DNA of 53,660 nt from Pseudomonadota bacterium (GTDB lineage: Bacteria > Bdellovibrionota > Bacteriovoracia > Bacteriovoracales > Bacteriovoracaceae): the NCBI GenBank assembly GCA_027487685.1, contig JAIYDC010000018.1:1-53660 (forward strand), given 5' to 3'. Under the pieces are notes generated by a model, which ran no database searches, had not been told where the DNA came from, and saw only the letters and a program-made list of their open reading frames with translations. The position numbers were made by a program, and so were the translations under genes. Below, piece after piece: positions 35,033 to 44,424 of this stretch; within the stretch, counting starts at the first letter, position 1; each line of letters starts with the position of its first letter.

Positions 35033-38000
35033 TTATTCCGTCACCCTGATGACCATAAAGGCACCCCCCACAAGCGCTGTGCCACTTGTGCGCGTGTGTT
35101 GGACCCAGTAGCGGTTAAGGTTGGTGAGGCTGAGGGCCGTGCTTCGTTGCATGGTGTAGGTTGCGGCCGGTGTGATTGTATTCACCGTCGTAGGAGAAGT
35201 CACTCCGGTATCGACTGCTCCATTAGTCATAAGGACTACTGCACTAGTGGTCGTATTACTCCAGGCCTGGAAATAGACCGTAGGATTTTGCCATGCACTA
35301 GCATCCCAGAGGAATCGATGATCGGGAATGGTTGCCGTTGTGGTGGCACTACGTCGAGTCGACAAGCGATTATAGATTTCGGCCTTTTTGAGGTACTTGA
35401 GACGAAGCCATAAACCCGCTTTGAATAAGCGTGCAGTATGTGAAACGTTGCTAGTGCGGAGACGAACTTCCATTACGTCTCCATCCTCGAAGTTCGTCGC
35501 ATTGCCTGCGAAGTTTGCCTGCCTAACGGCCACGCCGGTAGTCCCTGTAACAGTGGTTGTGGCCGCAGTGATCTGAAGGTTGTTTGTCTTATCAAAGAGT
35601 GCGGCCGTAGCGGTACTTGCAGTGTTGGAAATGCTGGAGATTGTTTCTAGAGTCCAAGGTGTCCCTGTCGATGGGATCGCGTCGTAGGCCCCATCATTGC
35701 GGGTCCAGAAGTAAAAGTTACTTGCCGTAGGTTGGATAAAAGTCGTGCTCGTTGTCGAGATTACGTTACCGGTGGTATCAGAGTTAGTTTCGCCGGTGAC
35801 ATCGCCACCAATGAGAGGAATATAAATTCGAGACGCCACTGCGTTAGTCTGTTGGATAACTATTTTAGCAGAGTGAATCCTTACTTGACTCGCTAAGGCC
35901 GTTGCCGGTACCCGAATGCGGTAGGTGTCTGAAGCAACGGGCGGAGTCCATACGATGCTGAAGCGCCTTTGAGTCGTTGATGGAGGGATGGCAATCGAAC
36001 TGTCCGCAATGACAGTTCCGGCGGAATTGATGAGAGACACATTATAAGTCGTCGTCGTGTTAGTGTTATCGGCAATAAATTCGAAGCTGTAGGTACTGGA
36101 CTCACCGACGTAATCATTAGTATTAACCGAGGTTGACGACCTCAGGAAGTTTATCGCAGTGGTATTTGATGCGAGCCCTCGATCTATCATCTCGATCGGG
36201 ACAATGAGATCAATCCCTGAAGGATTAAAGTCAACGGTATTGCCAGTAACAGCGACTGGAGTGAGGAGTGAGAATGTCTTGCCTTCCGCTTTTGTTGAAG
36301 TCACCTCACAGACCGCCACACCTGCGCTGTCTGTTGCTGGACAAGCTCCGATAGTGTTGGAGCTTCCGCTAACGGAATAGGTTGGGGTTAGTCCCGAGAT
36401 AGCGTTACTGAAGGCATCTCGCAAAGTGATCGTCACCTCGGCAGGAGTAGTGCCGTTGGCAAGATTCGGATCTGAAGCCAGAATTGTTGATGTTACAGAT
36501 GAAACGGCCCCTGGAGTGAACTCGATGTCAGGTCCTGCTTTTACAATCGGTGCAGAGATGGAAATAGTTTTAAGCTCTGCTTTCGTTGAAGAGATGGTGC
36601 AGGTGGAGATACCAGAGGTGTTTGTGGCCGAACAGGTGCCTAAGTTATTACTAGTCCCAGTGGAACTGATTGTCGGAACGTTAGCAATCACAGGAGCGTT
36701 GAGTGAGTCACGGAGAGTGATAGTGATAGTGGAAGTGGCGACTCCATTGGCGAGGATTGGGCCAGTGCCGGATATCGTAGAGTTGACAGCGACAGCGGAT
36801 CCAGACTGGAAGACGACACTTCCGTCGGTCTTTGCAATTGGAGTGAGAATCGAAAGTGTCTTCGTTTCCGGCATGCTTGAAGAAAGAGTACAAGTTGATA
36901 CTCCAGTTGTTGCAGTCGCCGAACATGAACCATAGTTGTTACTGCTTCCGCTCGCGGAGAATGTTGGGGTGACGGCACTGATTGGGTTTGAGGATGCGTC
37001 GCGGAGAGTGATGGTAATTGTCGAGGTCGACGTTCCGTCAGGGTTTACAGGACCTGTCCCTGTGATAGTAGATGTGGCAACCGCGGCCGGGCCAGGGATA
37101 AAAGAGATACTGCTCCCCGTTTTGCTTACCGGGGTTAAGAGCTGGGGAACCTTTGACTCTGCCTTTGTCGATTTGAGCGTACAGGTAGAGGAACCGGCCG
37201 CATTGGTTACAGAGCAAGCGGTCTGCACATTGGTGGTGCCAGTGTTCGTGGCAGAGAAGGTCGGAGTCACTCCGGAGACTGGATTATTATTGGTGTCGGC
37301 CAGGGTCACAGAGATTGTAGAGGTCGCGATACCATCTGCTATTACTGGTCCTGTTCCAGCGATACTTGAATTAGTGGCAACTGCTGCACCTGCAACAAAA
37401 GTGATCGTGCTTCCTGGTTTTGTGACGGGGTTAGTAATCCTAAGAACCTTACCCTCTGCTCGAGTTGATGAGAAGGTGCAGATAGAAACGCCTCCTGCAT
37501 CGCTCATAGAGCAGCTATCGTAGACGTTCCGTGTGTCTGTGTCGGTGGCGTCGAAGGTTGGTACAATCCCGGCCACTGCATTGTTGCCTGAGTCTTTGAG
37601 TGTGATCGTGACCGTTGAACTCGCTCCACCGTCTGCCACGACTGGCCCTGTACCAGTGATACTGGAGTTGGCAGAGGTCGGAAGGAGTGCAGAAAAAGTG
37701 ACAGGAGAAGACCCTGTAACTGCGATGGGTGAGGTCAACTGAAGTGTCTTGGCCTCAGCGCGTGTTGCGGCCAATGAGCAGCTCGCAGTACCTAAGGTTG
37801 TCGTAGCTGTGCAGGCGCCGTAAACATTGGTTGAGTCCGTGTCCGTAGCATTGAAAATAGGGGTGACTCCACCGATTGGATTCCCGAAGGCATCTGCCAG
37901 AGAAACAGTGATAAAGGAAACTGATACACCATCTGCGCTCACGGGAGATGTACCAATGATGTCGGAGTTCGCAGCACTTGGAGATCCGGCCACGAAAGTT

Positions 38001-41000
38001 ACCGTTCCATCTGCTTTGGTAATTGGGGTTGCTATCGAAAGGGTCTTAATCTCTGCCCGCGTGGAAGACAAAGTGCAAGTGGCCTCACCAGTTGCGAGGG
38101 TCGCTGAGCAGGCGCCGTAGGTGTTGGTGGTCCCGGAGTTGGTCGCTGTGAAGGTTGGAGTTGATCCTATGACTGGATTATTGTTTGCATCTCTAAGTGT
38201 AATCGTGACAGTTGAGGTACTTACTCCGTCGGCAATGACTGTTCCTGTTCCGGTAATTGAAGAGTTCGCAGGAATCGCGGCTCCGGCCGTAAAAGTCACA
38301 GTCCCGTCTGCCTTAATTATGGGAGTTTCAATTTGGAGTGTTTTAAGTTCCGCTCGTGTTGATCTGAGAAGGCAGGTCGAGAGTCCGGCCACACTGGTCG
38401 CTGAACATGATCCGTAGTTGTTACCACTTCCTGTATTGGTAGCAGAAAATGTCGGGACAAGTCCGGCGATGGGATTGTTATTAGCGTCGCGCAGTGAGAT
38501 GGTGACAGTGGAAGATGCGGTTCCGTTAGCGATCACTGAACTCGTCCCAGTGATGGAAGAGTTGGCAGTCGATGGGGAACCCGCTGTGAAAACAACATTG
38601 CCCCCAATTTTAGTGACTGGAGAAGTAATGGAAAGTGTCTTTGTCTCCGCACTAAGTGAGGATAGGGTGCATGTTGAGATCCCTGAAACAGAGGTCACGC
38701 TGCATGCACCAAGAACGTTGGTTCCACCAGTGTCAGTCGCTGAGAAGTTCGGAGTTAATCCTGCTACGGGGTTGGAGAAGGCGTCACGGAGTGTGACCGT
38801 GATTGTCGAGGTCGCAACTCCATCGGCAATGACTGGGCCAGTGCCAGTGATCGTAGAAGTCCCTGCAACTGCCGCTCCGGCAGTGAAAGTGACTGTTCCG
38901 CCTGTCACCGAGATCGGAGTGACAAGGGAGAGAGTTTTTAATTCTGCATTCTGAGAAGAGATGCTGCAGGTTGAAGAGCCCAATGAGTTAGTGGCCGAAC
39001 AAGCGCCGTAGACATTTGTACTTCCCGTGTCCGTGGCGCTAAAAGTAGGTGTCTCTCCACTGATCGGGTTACTATTGGCGTCCCTTACCACGATCGTAAT
39101 ATTACTGGTGGCAACTCCGTCGGCAGCAACCGGAGAGGTTCCAGTGATTGTTGTCGTTCCTGTTGCTGCAGCGCCTGGGACAAAGCTGACGGTTCCACCT
39201 GTTTTCGAAACAGGGGTGAGAAGCTGAAGGGTCTTCACTTCGGCTTTGGTTGATGAGAGGGTACAGGTTGCAGACCCTGCTGAATCAGTTGTGGAGCAGG
39301 CACCGTAATTATTCACTGAGCCTGTGTCTGTGGCCGAGAAAGTGGGAGTCTGCCCAATGACAGGGTTAGAGTTTACGTCGCGTAAAGTGATGGTAACAGT
39401 TGAAGTGGCCATGCCGTCAGCGACGACAGTACTAGATCCGGTTATGGAAGAGTTCGAAGCGACCGCACCACCGGCAGTGAAGGTCAGAGTTTGACCCATT
39501 TTAGAGAAAGGAGCTGTGACTTCAAGCACCTTCGACTCCGCCGCAAGGGAGCTCAAAGTACAGGTCGATATGCCTGAACTGTCTGAAGCGGAGCAGGTAC
39601 CGTAGCTGTTTGTGCTTCCGGTATCGGTGGCGGCGAAAGTAGGCACGACACCTGTCACCGGATTATTCGAGGCATTCCGAAGCTCGATCGTCACGATGGC
39701 ATTTGAGGCCCCATCGGCGACAGTGGGTGTTGTTCCCGTAATCTGGGAATTCGCTGCAACGGGAAAGTTTCCGGCGATGAATACTGATGAAGTATCTGGT
39801 GCCGTGAAGCTTAAGTTTGTCAGTTGGTTTCCGTTTTCGTCGGCAATGGTTCCGGAATTTAGATCCAATGAAGAATTTACTGAGACTCCGTCATCGTCAG
39901 TATCGGCAGCGAGTAAGGAATAGCGGAAGTTCGCAGTGGCTCCCGAGAAGGAAACCAAGCCTGCTGTCCGGCTTTGACTTCCGATAGTTATCAATATTCG
40001 AGGCGTGCCAACGATGTCGATAGGCTCCGAAAAGGTGACGGAGAAGTCTAGATTCTGAGGAGAATCATAGGTCCCGGCACTAGGGCCCGTCACATTGGTT
40101 ATGGTAGGTCTAATTCCGTCTACTTTAACGTTTGGCGCGTTTCCGTTAGTAAATGATAGTGGAGCAGCGTCTCCAAAGACGTCGGTGATGCTGCCTCCCG
40201 CGAGATCAATCGGGGACTGCCAATCAATGCCGTCCGTATCCTCATCTGCCGAGGCTACGACATACTGAAAGGTAAGTGAGGGCGTTCCGGACCCTGCAAA
40301 GTAAACAGCGGAAACCGGTCCAGTACCTATGTTGACTGCAAATCTCGGTGCGCCGGTTACCGTCACCGGATGATCGTAGGTGACTGTAAAATTGAGTGCA
40401 TCGCCTACCTTGTAGATATTCTGCCCAGGTTCGGTGACGCTTGATAGTAACGGGTCGATGCCGTCAATGAGTACGCCCGAATCCACAGGTGGTGTAAACG
40501 TAAGGAGCGCGTCCCTTGAGAGAGAGATATTTTTGATCGTTCCCCCACTAAGATCGATGGGTGATGAGACCGAGGGCCCATTCGTATCATAATGACCATC
40601 GGCCACGACGTAACGAAAGAGAAGTGTATTCGTCCCGCCGCCACTCACATAATCAGCGTAGACAGTACCGCTTTCGAGAGCTAGTTCGATCCGTGGGACC
40701 GAGGTGACAATCACTGCTTCGGAGTATGTAACTGTGAGGTTGAGAGATTCACCAGTTTCATATTTAGCTGCACCAGGCAGTGCTACTGAGACAATTGTTG
40801 GAGTCGGTGACTGGACAATTATTCCCGATGTGTCGCTCATTGCCAGTGTAAGAGCAGCGATGTTTGCGTTCGCATCGAGAATGGAACCACTATTTAAGTC
40901 TATGGCCGCATTTAGGGTGATACCGTTCAGGTCTTCATCTGTTGCACTTACTTGATACTGAAAACGAAGAGTAGATGTACCTGAACCAGAGAGGAGTATT

Positions 41001-42643
41001 GCATGTTTGGTATTGCCTCCGATATCCAGCTGGAGTCTAGGCGCCCCCGTTACAATCACGGTCTCGTCGAAGGTGACGTCGAAGATCAGATCCTCTCCGT
41101 CGGTGTAAGTACGAGGAGAGGGCAAAGTGTTCATCGTAAGAAGAGGCCCTTGGGCGTCGACTTTAACGGCCGTCGTGTTCGGTGAAGTAAAGTTCAGTAT
41201 CGGTGGATTGGACCCACTGGTGATGGTTGATCCATTGAGCTGCAAAGGACTCGATAAGGTGACGCCAGTTGAGTCATAGTCTCCAGCGCCAACGACGTAG
41301 GCGTAAGTGAGGGATGCTGTTCCAGAGCCCGTCGAGTAGGTCGCATAATGTGAAGTCCCCCCAACGTCGATGAGAAGTCTGGAAGTTCCGCCGGTCTCAG
41401 TTACTGGTTGAGAAAAGTTGACAATAAAAGGGATCGAATCCCCAGTCTTATACCCATTCACTGGAGGAGAAATTGGTCCAGAGACGCTCAGGATGATGGG
41501 GGTTCCATCCCCTTGTACATCCACATCGGCCAGGTTGGGCACCAGGAAGATTGGGCGGGCCGATTGACCAGTTCCGTCTGTGATTGTACCGGTACTTAGG
41601 TCGAGTGTGTTTGAGAGACCAATTCCATCAGTATCGCTGACTGCACCGACCACTGTATAACGGAAGGTCAGAAGTGCGGAGCCGGAACCGGAGACGTAGG
41701 TAGCGTACTGAGTTATTCCTCCGACATCCAGAACAAGACGCGGTACTGAAGAAACTGTTGCGGGTTTGCTAAAGCTTAAGGTGAAGTTGAGATCCTGACC
41801 CAAGTTAAAAGTACCTGCTGCTGGCGGAGTGACGAAAGTAACGACCGGCGCATCTGACACAAGTACGCTCGATGTATCGGGAGTCACCAAGGTCAGTTCA
41901 GCGGCATGAGATGCATCTCGGATTGATCCGCCGTTAAGAGTGATTGTCCCTGAAAGACCAATACCATCTGAGTCGACGTCGGCCAGCGTTATGCCGTATG
42001 CAAAGTTTAAAGTGGCCGAACCAGATCCGGACACGTAGCTGGCCGTGCGGGATACTCCCCCTAGATTCAGTGCTAGCTGGGGGAATCCGGTGACATTAAC
42101 AGCTTCACTGTAGGTCACTTGGAAAAGTAGTGTCTGGGCAAAATAATAAGTTCCGTTCGTAGGTGCTGTAACCGAGACCACTACCGGGATATCTGCGTCG
42201 ACGCGAACTGAAGTCAGGGTCGGAATCGTAACATTTGATGGACAAGCTTCAGCTGTACCGTCGACTTTCGTGCAAGTGATGGTCCCTCCACTGACGTTGA
42301 CCTGAGAATTCACTGCCATTCCGTTGAGATCTAGATCCCCAGGAACCACGAGGTAGCGAAATAGAAGCTCATTGGATCCGGAGCCAGAAATATAGCTGGC
42401 CGTGCGAGAGTTGCTTCCAAGAACCAAATCGAGTTCTGGAGCACCAGTGACATTGATCACCCTTGAGTGCCTGAGCAGAAGGTCGATCGTATCGCCCGCT
42501 TTATAAGTTCTATTTAACGTCGTACTCAGAGTCAGCTGGTTCGTCTGCCCGGATGGCGTCAAGATGCCACCCCCGCCTCCGCCTCCGGAGGCTTGGCACC
42601 CTAAAAGGCCCAGGAGTGTGAAAAGAATTAAGATAGACTTCAT
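35033..42643 (-). CDS. Giant lipoprotein with 8 adhesin-type and 12 Big_1-like Ig repeats
   Basis: Predicted outer-membrane or surface lipoprotein of 2536 residues. MKSILILFTLLGLLGC has lipobox LLGC (Cys16), Gln at +2, then a run of 7 Gly. Residues about 34-962 are 8 repeats of about 116 aa (V-TGAPxLxLxIGGxxRxAxYxSGSG, then L-F-Y-V--D-D--GI-L---IDLNGGTI-D). Residues about 963-2143 are 12 repeats of about 98 aa (SSITGTGPVVADGVATSTVTITLRDANNNPV, PTFSATDTGSTN-YGACS, STCTLSS), matching the Big_1/invasin-type Ig fold. Each Big_1 unit has a conserved Cys pair C-x10-C. A unique region of about 390 aa (2145-2536) ends in VIRVTE. Likely adhesin or surface fibre; target unknown. Confidence 0.85.
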   Translation of the reverse strand: MKSILILFTLLGLLGCQASGGGGGGGILTPSGQTNQLTLSTTLNRTYKAGDTIDLLLRHSRVINVTGAPELDLVLGSNSRTASYISGSGSNELLFRYLVVPGDLDLNGMAVNSQVNVSGGTITCTKVDGTAEACPSNVTIPTLTSVRVDADIPVVVSVTAPTNGTYYFAQTLLFQVTYSEAVNVTGFPQLALNLGGVSRTASYVSGSGSATLNFAYGITLADVDSDGIGLSGTITLNGGSIRDASHAAELTLVTPDTSSVLVSDAPVVTFVTPPAAGTFNLGQDLNFTLSFSKPATVSSVPRLVLDVGGITQYATYVSGSGSALLTFRYTVVGAVSDTDGIGLSNTLDLSTGTITDGTGQSARPIFLVPNLADVDVQGDGTPIILSVSGPISPPVNGYKTGDSIPFIVNFSQPVTETGGTSRLLIDVGGTSHYATYSTGSGTASLTYAYVVGAGDYDSTGVTLSSPLQLNGSTITSGSNPPILNFTSPNTTAVKVDAQGPLLTMNTLPSPRTYTDGEDLIFDVTFDETVIVTGAPRLQLDIGGNTKHAILLSGSGTSTLRFQYQVSATDEDLNGITLNAAIDLNSGSILDANANIAALTLAMSDTSGIIVQSPTPTIVSVALPGAAKYETGESLNLTVTYSEAVIVTSVPRIELALESGTVYADYVSGGGTNTLLFRYVVADGHYDTNGPSVSSPIDLSGGTIKNISLSRDALLTFTPPVDSGVLIDGIDPLLSSVTEPGQNIYKVGDALNFTVTYDHPVTVTGAPRFAVNIGTGPVSAVYFAGSGTPSLTFQYVVASADEDTDGIDWQSPIDLAGGSITDVFGDAAPLSFTNGNAPNVKVDGIRPTITNVTGPSAGTYDSPQNLDFSVTFSEPIDIVGTPRILITIGSQSRTAGLVSFSGATANFRYSLLAADTDDDGVSVNSSLDLNSGTIADENGNQLTNLSFTAPDTSSVFIAGNFPVAANSQITGTTPTVADGASNAIVTIELRNASNNPVTGVVPTFAATDTGSTNSYGTCSASDSSGISTCTLSSLAAESKVLEVTAPFSKMGQTLTFTAGGAVASNSSITGSSTVVADGMATSTVTITLRDVNSNPVIGQTPTFSATDTGSVNNYGACSTTDSAGSATCTLSSTKAEVKTLQLLTPVSKTGGTVSFVPGAAATGTTTITGTSPVAADGVATSNITIVVRDANSNPISGETPTFSATDTGSTNVYGACSATNSLGSSTCSISSQNAELKTLSLVTPISVTGGTVTFTAGAAVAGTSTITGTGPVIADGVATSTITVTLRDAFSNPVAGLTPNFSATDTGGTNVLGACSVTSVSGISTCTLSSLSAETKTLSITSPVTKIGGNVVFTAGSPSTANSSITGTSSVIANGTASSTVTISLRDANNNPIAGLVPTFSATNTGSGNNYGSCSATSVAGLSTCLLRSTRAELKTLQIETPIIKADGTVTFTAGAAIPANSSITGTGTVIADGVSTSTVTITLRDANNNPVIGSTPTFTATNSGTTNTYGACSATLATGEATCTLSSTRAEIKTLSIATPITKADGTVTFVAGSPSAANSDIIGTSPVSADGVSVSFITVSLADAFGNPIGGVTPIFNATDTDSTNVYGACTATTTLGTASCSLAATRAEAKTLQLTSPIAVTGSSPVTFSALLPTSANSSITGTGPVVADGGASSTVTITLKDSGNNAVAGIVPTFDATDTDTRNVYDSCSMSDAGGVSICTFSSTRAEGKVLRITNPVTKPGSTITFVAGAAVATNSSIAGTGPVIADGIATSTISVTLADTNNNPVSGVTPTFSATNTGTTNVQTACSVTNAAGSSTCTLKSTKAESKVPQLLTPVSKTGSSISFIPGPAAVATSTITGTGPVNPDGTSTSTITITLRDASSNPISAVTPTFSASGSSNNYGSCSATATTGVSTCTLSSSMPETKTLSILTPIAKTDGSVVFQSGSAVAVNSTISGTGPILANGVATSTITITLRDSLNAPVIANVPTISSTGTSNNLGTCSATNTSGISTCTISSTKAELKTISISAPIVKAGPDIEFTPGAVSSVTSTILASDPNLANGTTPAEVTITLRDAFSNAISGLTPTYSVSGSSNTIGACPATDSAGVAVCEVTSTKAEGKTFSLLTPVAVTGNTVDFNPSGIDLIVPIEMIDRGLASNTTAINFLRSSTSVNTNDYVGESSTYSFEFIADNTNTTTTYNVSLINSAGTVIADSSIAIPPSTTQRRFSIVWTPPVASDTYRIRVPATALASQVRIHSAKIVIQQTNAVASRIYIPLIGGDVTGETNSDTTGNVISTTSTTFIQPTASNFYFWTRNDGAYDAIPSTGTPWTLETISSISNTASTATAALFDKTNNLQITAATTTVTGTTGVAVRQANFAGNATNFEDGDVMEVRLRTSNVSHTARLFKAGLWLRLKYLKKAEIYNRLSTRRSATTTATIPDHRFLWDASAWQNPTVYFQAWSNTTTSAVVLMTNGAVDTGVTSPTTVNTITPAATYTMQRSTALSLTNLNRYWVQHTRTSGTALVGGAFMVIRVTE
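36215..39757 (-). repeat. Coding repeat array, 12 Big_1-type units of about 98 residues
   Basis: Twelve consecutive units encoded on the minus strand, each starting near xxxSxITGT and closing with the TFTAGA-type strand. The units differ at DNA level but keep the core residues, including two Cys in each. The most divergent are the last three, which lack the TDTGSTN extension. Units were counted by eye from the protein. Confidence 0.85.
39758..42544 (-). repeat. Coding repeat array, 8 Ig-like units of about 116 residues
   Basis: Eight units with the pattern V---Y--GD-L-F-V-FSE-V-VTG-P-L-L-IGG---A-Y-SGSGT-TL-F-Y-V---D-D--GI, then LNGGTI. This is a bacterial Ig-like/cadherin-like sandwich. The first unit carries a loop with two Cys (ITC and EAC) not present in the others. 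Boundaries are approximate. Confidence 0.8.
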
Positions 42644-42809
42644 CCTTTAGATTTATCGACACAAGGGTCTAATAAATTTAAAAGCTTAAGGTTCTCCTCT
42701 CAAAGGAACTTTTTTCCAAAAACAAGTGAATAAAAGACTCTAACTCCCTGATTTGAGAAGGGCAGAATTGACCCGTGTTTGAGGTGTTGATTGAGTTAGT
42801 TAAAATACG
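42644..42809 (+). promoter_or_regulatory. Divergent promoter region between the giant lipoprotein and the barrel gene
   Basis: For the rightward gene, TTGAGG (42779-42784), 16 bases and TAAAAT (42801-42806) make a plausible promoter. The ATG at 42810 is only 3 bases beyond the -10, while the ATG at 42819 would be a few bases past the start. Nothing equally convincing was seen for the leftward gene. Confidence 0.35.
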
Positions 42810-43925
42810 ATGGTGAGAATGTTTTTCGCCAGAATTTGTTTATTTCTACTTTCGATTGGAGTTGCCTCAAAGGCGGCCTTAGCGAAGCTTGATTTCGAAG
42901 ATCATGCGTTCCCCGAGTTCGTGACTTCGGCACGGGCCTTGGCGATGGGAAACGCCTACATCAATAAGGCCGACGATTCATGGGCCGCCTTCTATAACCC
43001 CGCAGGTCTAGGATCCGTTCGGAAGGCCCAGTTTCATCTTTTTAACGCTCATATGGAAGCGAGCAGTGGTCTTTTGGATGTGATTGGAAAGGGTCCGGCC
43101 TACAAGGTTCCTGGGAACTGGATGGATTCTTTTGATATGGAAGATTTCCGTGAAAAGCTCTCCGAGAATCAGGGAACGTTAACTCACTCAAGGTTTAATA
43201 TTTTTCCTAATATTACTGTCAGGGGTCTAACCCTCGGATATATGTTTTCGCAACGGAACCGCGCTATTGTGAACGACGATGTGGACAATAATTTTGAGGT
43301 CGCCGAGCGCCAGGATCAAGGCCCTGTGATGTCCCTTACGGCCTCGCTTTTTGGGGGCGTATTTAAAATAGGTGCGACAGCGATCTATCTTACGCGGCGG
43401 GATCTGTATAAGAGCTTTGATTCTGCAGATCCGACGGTTATATATTACAGTGATTACAAAAAGGGGAGTGGTCTTCAGGTCACCGCCGCAGCGAAACTGA
43501 CCCTTCCAATCGCCTTGTTACCTACCTTTTCTGCTGTCCTTCGGAATTCCACGAACAATGCCTTTGAGAGTGAGACTATGGGAGGCGCTCCCGACCGGAT
43601 AAAGCAAACAGTGGATGTGGGGTTCTCCCTTACTCCGCAGATCGGTAACCGAACTCGGATCCATTTTGAGACCAATCTCAAAGATGCAAGTGACTCCTAT
43701 GAAACAAGTTTTAAGCGGCGGATTGCGGCCGGTGTAGAGCTTGATTTTAACCGGCGAATCTTTCTCCGGGGTGGCTTCGGAGATGGGTGGGGCTCTGGAG
43801 GAATCGGGGTGCGTAATGATCAATTTATCCTCGACCTAACTACCTATGCCGTAGACCGTTCTCTTGAGGGCTTCAGAGAAGAGGAAGACCGACGTTGGGT
43901 CTCCTCCCTCTCCATGGGTTTTTAG
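42810..43925 (+). CDS. Predicted outer-membrane beta-barrel (FadL/PorV-like)
   Basis: The 371-residue product has a signal peptide (ARICLFLLSIGVASKAALA, cleavage near residue 25) and then FVTSARALAMGNAYINKADDSWAAFYNPAGLGSV. This resembles the mature N-terminus of PorV/UPF0164 and FadL-related barrels, in which AxGxA and D--A-YNPAGL are typical. Amphipathic strands follow. Start may be 42810 or the ATG at 42819, which better suits the promoter. It is divergent from the giant lipoprotein and might export or anchor partners, but that is speculation. It overlaps the next gene's 3' end by 4 bases. Confidence 0.75.
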   Translation: MVRMFFARICLFLLSIGVASKAALAKLDFEDHAFPEFVTSARALAMGNAYINKADDSWAAFYNPAGLGSVRKAQFHLFNAHMEASSGLLDVIGKGPAYKVPGNWMDSFDMEDFREKLSENQGTLTHSRFNIFPNITVRGLTLGYMFSQRNRAIVNDDVDNNFEVAERQDQGPVMSLTASLFGGVFKIGATAIYLTRRDLYKSFDSADPTVIYYSDYKKGSGLQVTAAAKLTLPIALLPTFSAVLRNSTNNAFESETMGGAPDRIKQTVDVGFSLTPQIGNRTRIHFETNLKDASDSYETSFKRRIAAGVELDFNRRIFLRGGFGDGWGSGGIGVRNDQFILDLTTYAVDRSLEGFREEEDRRWVSSLSMGF

Positions 43926-44326
43926 AGGGTAAAGATTCCTTCGATGGTTCTGCCATCGATGGTGACGATCAATCGGAAAGGCTTCCCGAGCCATAGTTTT
44001 TCTGCATAGGTTTTCGCCGATTGTTTCTGGCCAAAGGATTGGGTGCTTGAGACTTCCTGAAGAGGGAATCGTGCCACGATTCCTCGATCGCCGGAAGCTT
44101 CGCGGATCTCGACTTCCTGGGCCCGTGCGGCCCTTGGGGCATGAACATCGACGTAAAACAAACCATCGTGAGCACCGCCGGCCGAACCATAGGTTGCTGG
44201 AGAAGTCGTGGTGGTGTAGCTCAAGCGGATCTGGTAGTTGTCGATCCGGTAGGTAAGATGTTTCCATTCGCCAGCGAGGGCGATGTGAGAGAAAAGTGCT
44301 AAGATAAGAGTCATAAAAGTGTTCAT
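43922..44326 (-). CDS. Small secreted protein, unknown function
   Basis: From ATG 44326 the protein is 134 residues: MNTFMTLILALFSHIALAG is a signal peptide with cleavage after ALA. AAGGAGC lies 6 bases upstream on the minus strand. A longer in-frame start at 44401 would add 25 residues upstream of that site. The mature part is beta-rich (HLTYRIDNYQIRLSYTTTT) without Cys. No family recognised. It is divergent from the AraC regulator, which may control it. Confidence 0.7.
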   Translation of the reverse strand: MNTFMTLILALFSHIALAGEWKHLTYRIDNYQIRLSYTTTTSPATYGSAGGAHDGLFYVDVHAPRAARAQEVEIREASGDRGIVARFPLQEVSSTQSFGQKQSAKTYAEKLWLGKPFRLIVTIDGRTIEGIFTL

Positions 44327-44424
44327 GGGAAGCTCCTTTGTTGTTGCGACGCTCGTGAATATAGGCGATCTCGTATGTGGAAGCTTTCTGATTTTGGCCA
44401 AAGGTTAACGAAAATGAGACATTC

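Noticed and set aside
35096-41599. Many open frames antisense to the giant lipoprotein gene (for example 36426-36935, 36936-37523, 38418-38954)
   Set aside because: They are translations of the complementary strand of a repeated coding region. Their sequences repeat in step with the Ig units, lack ribosome-binding sites and match no protein type.
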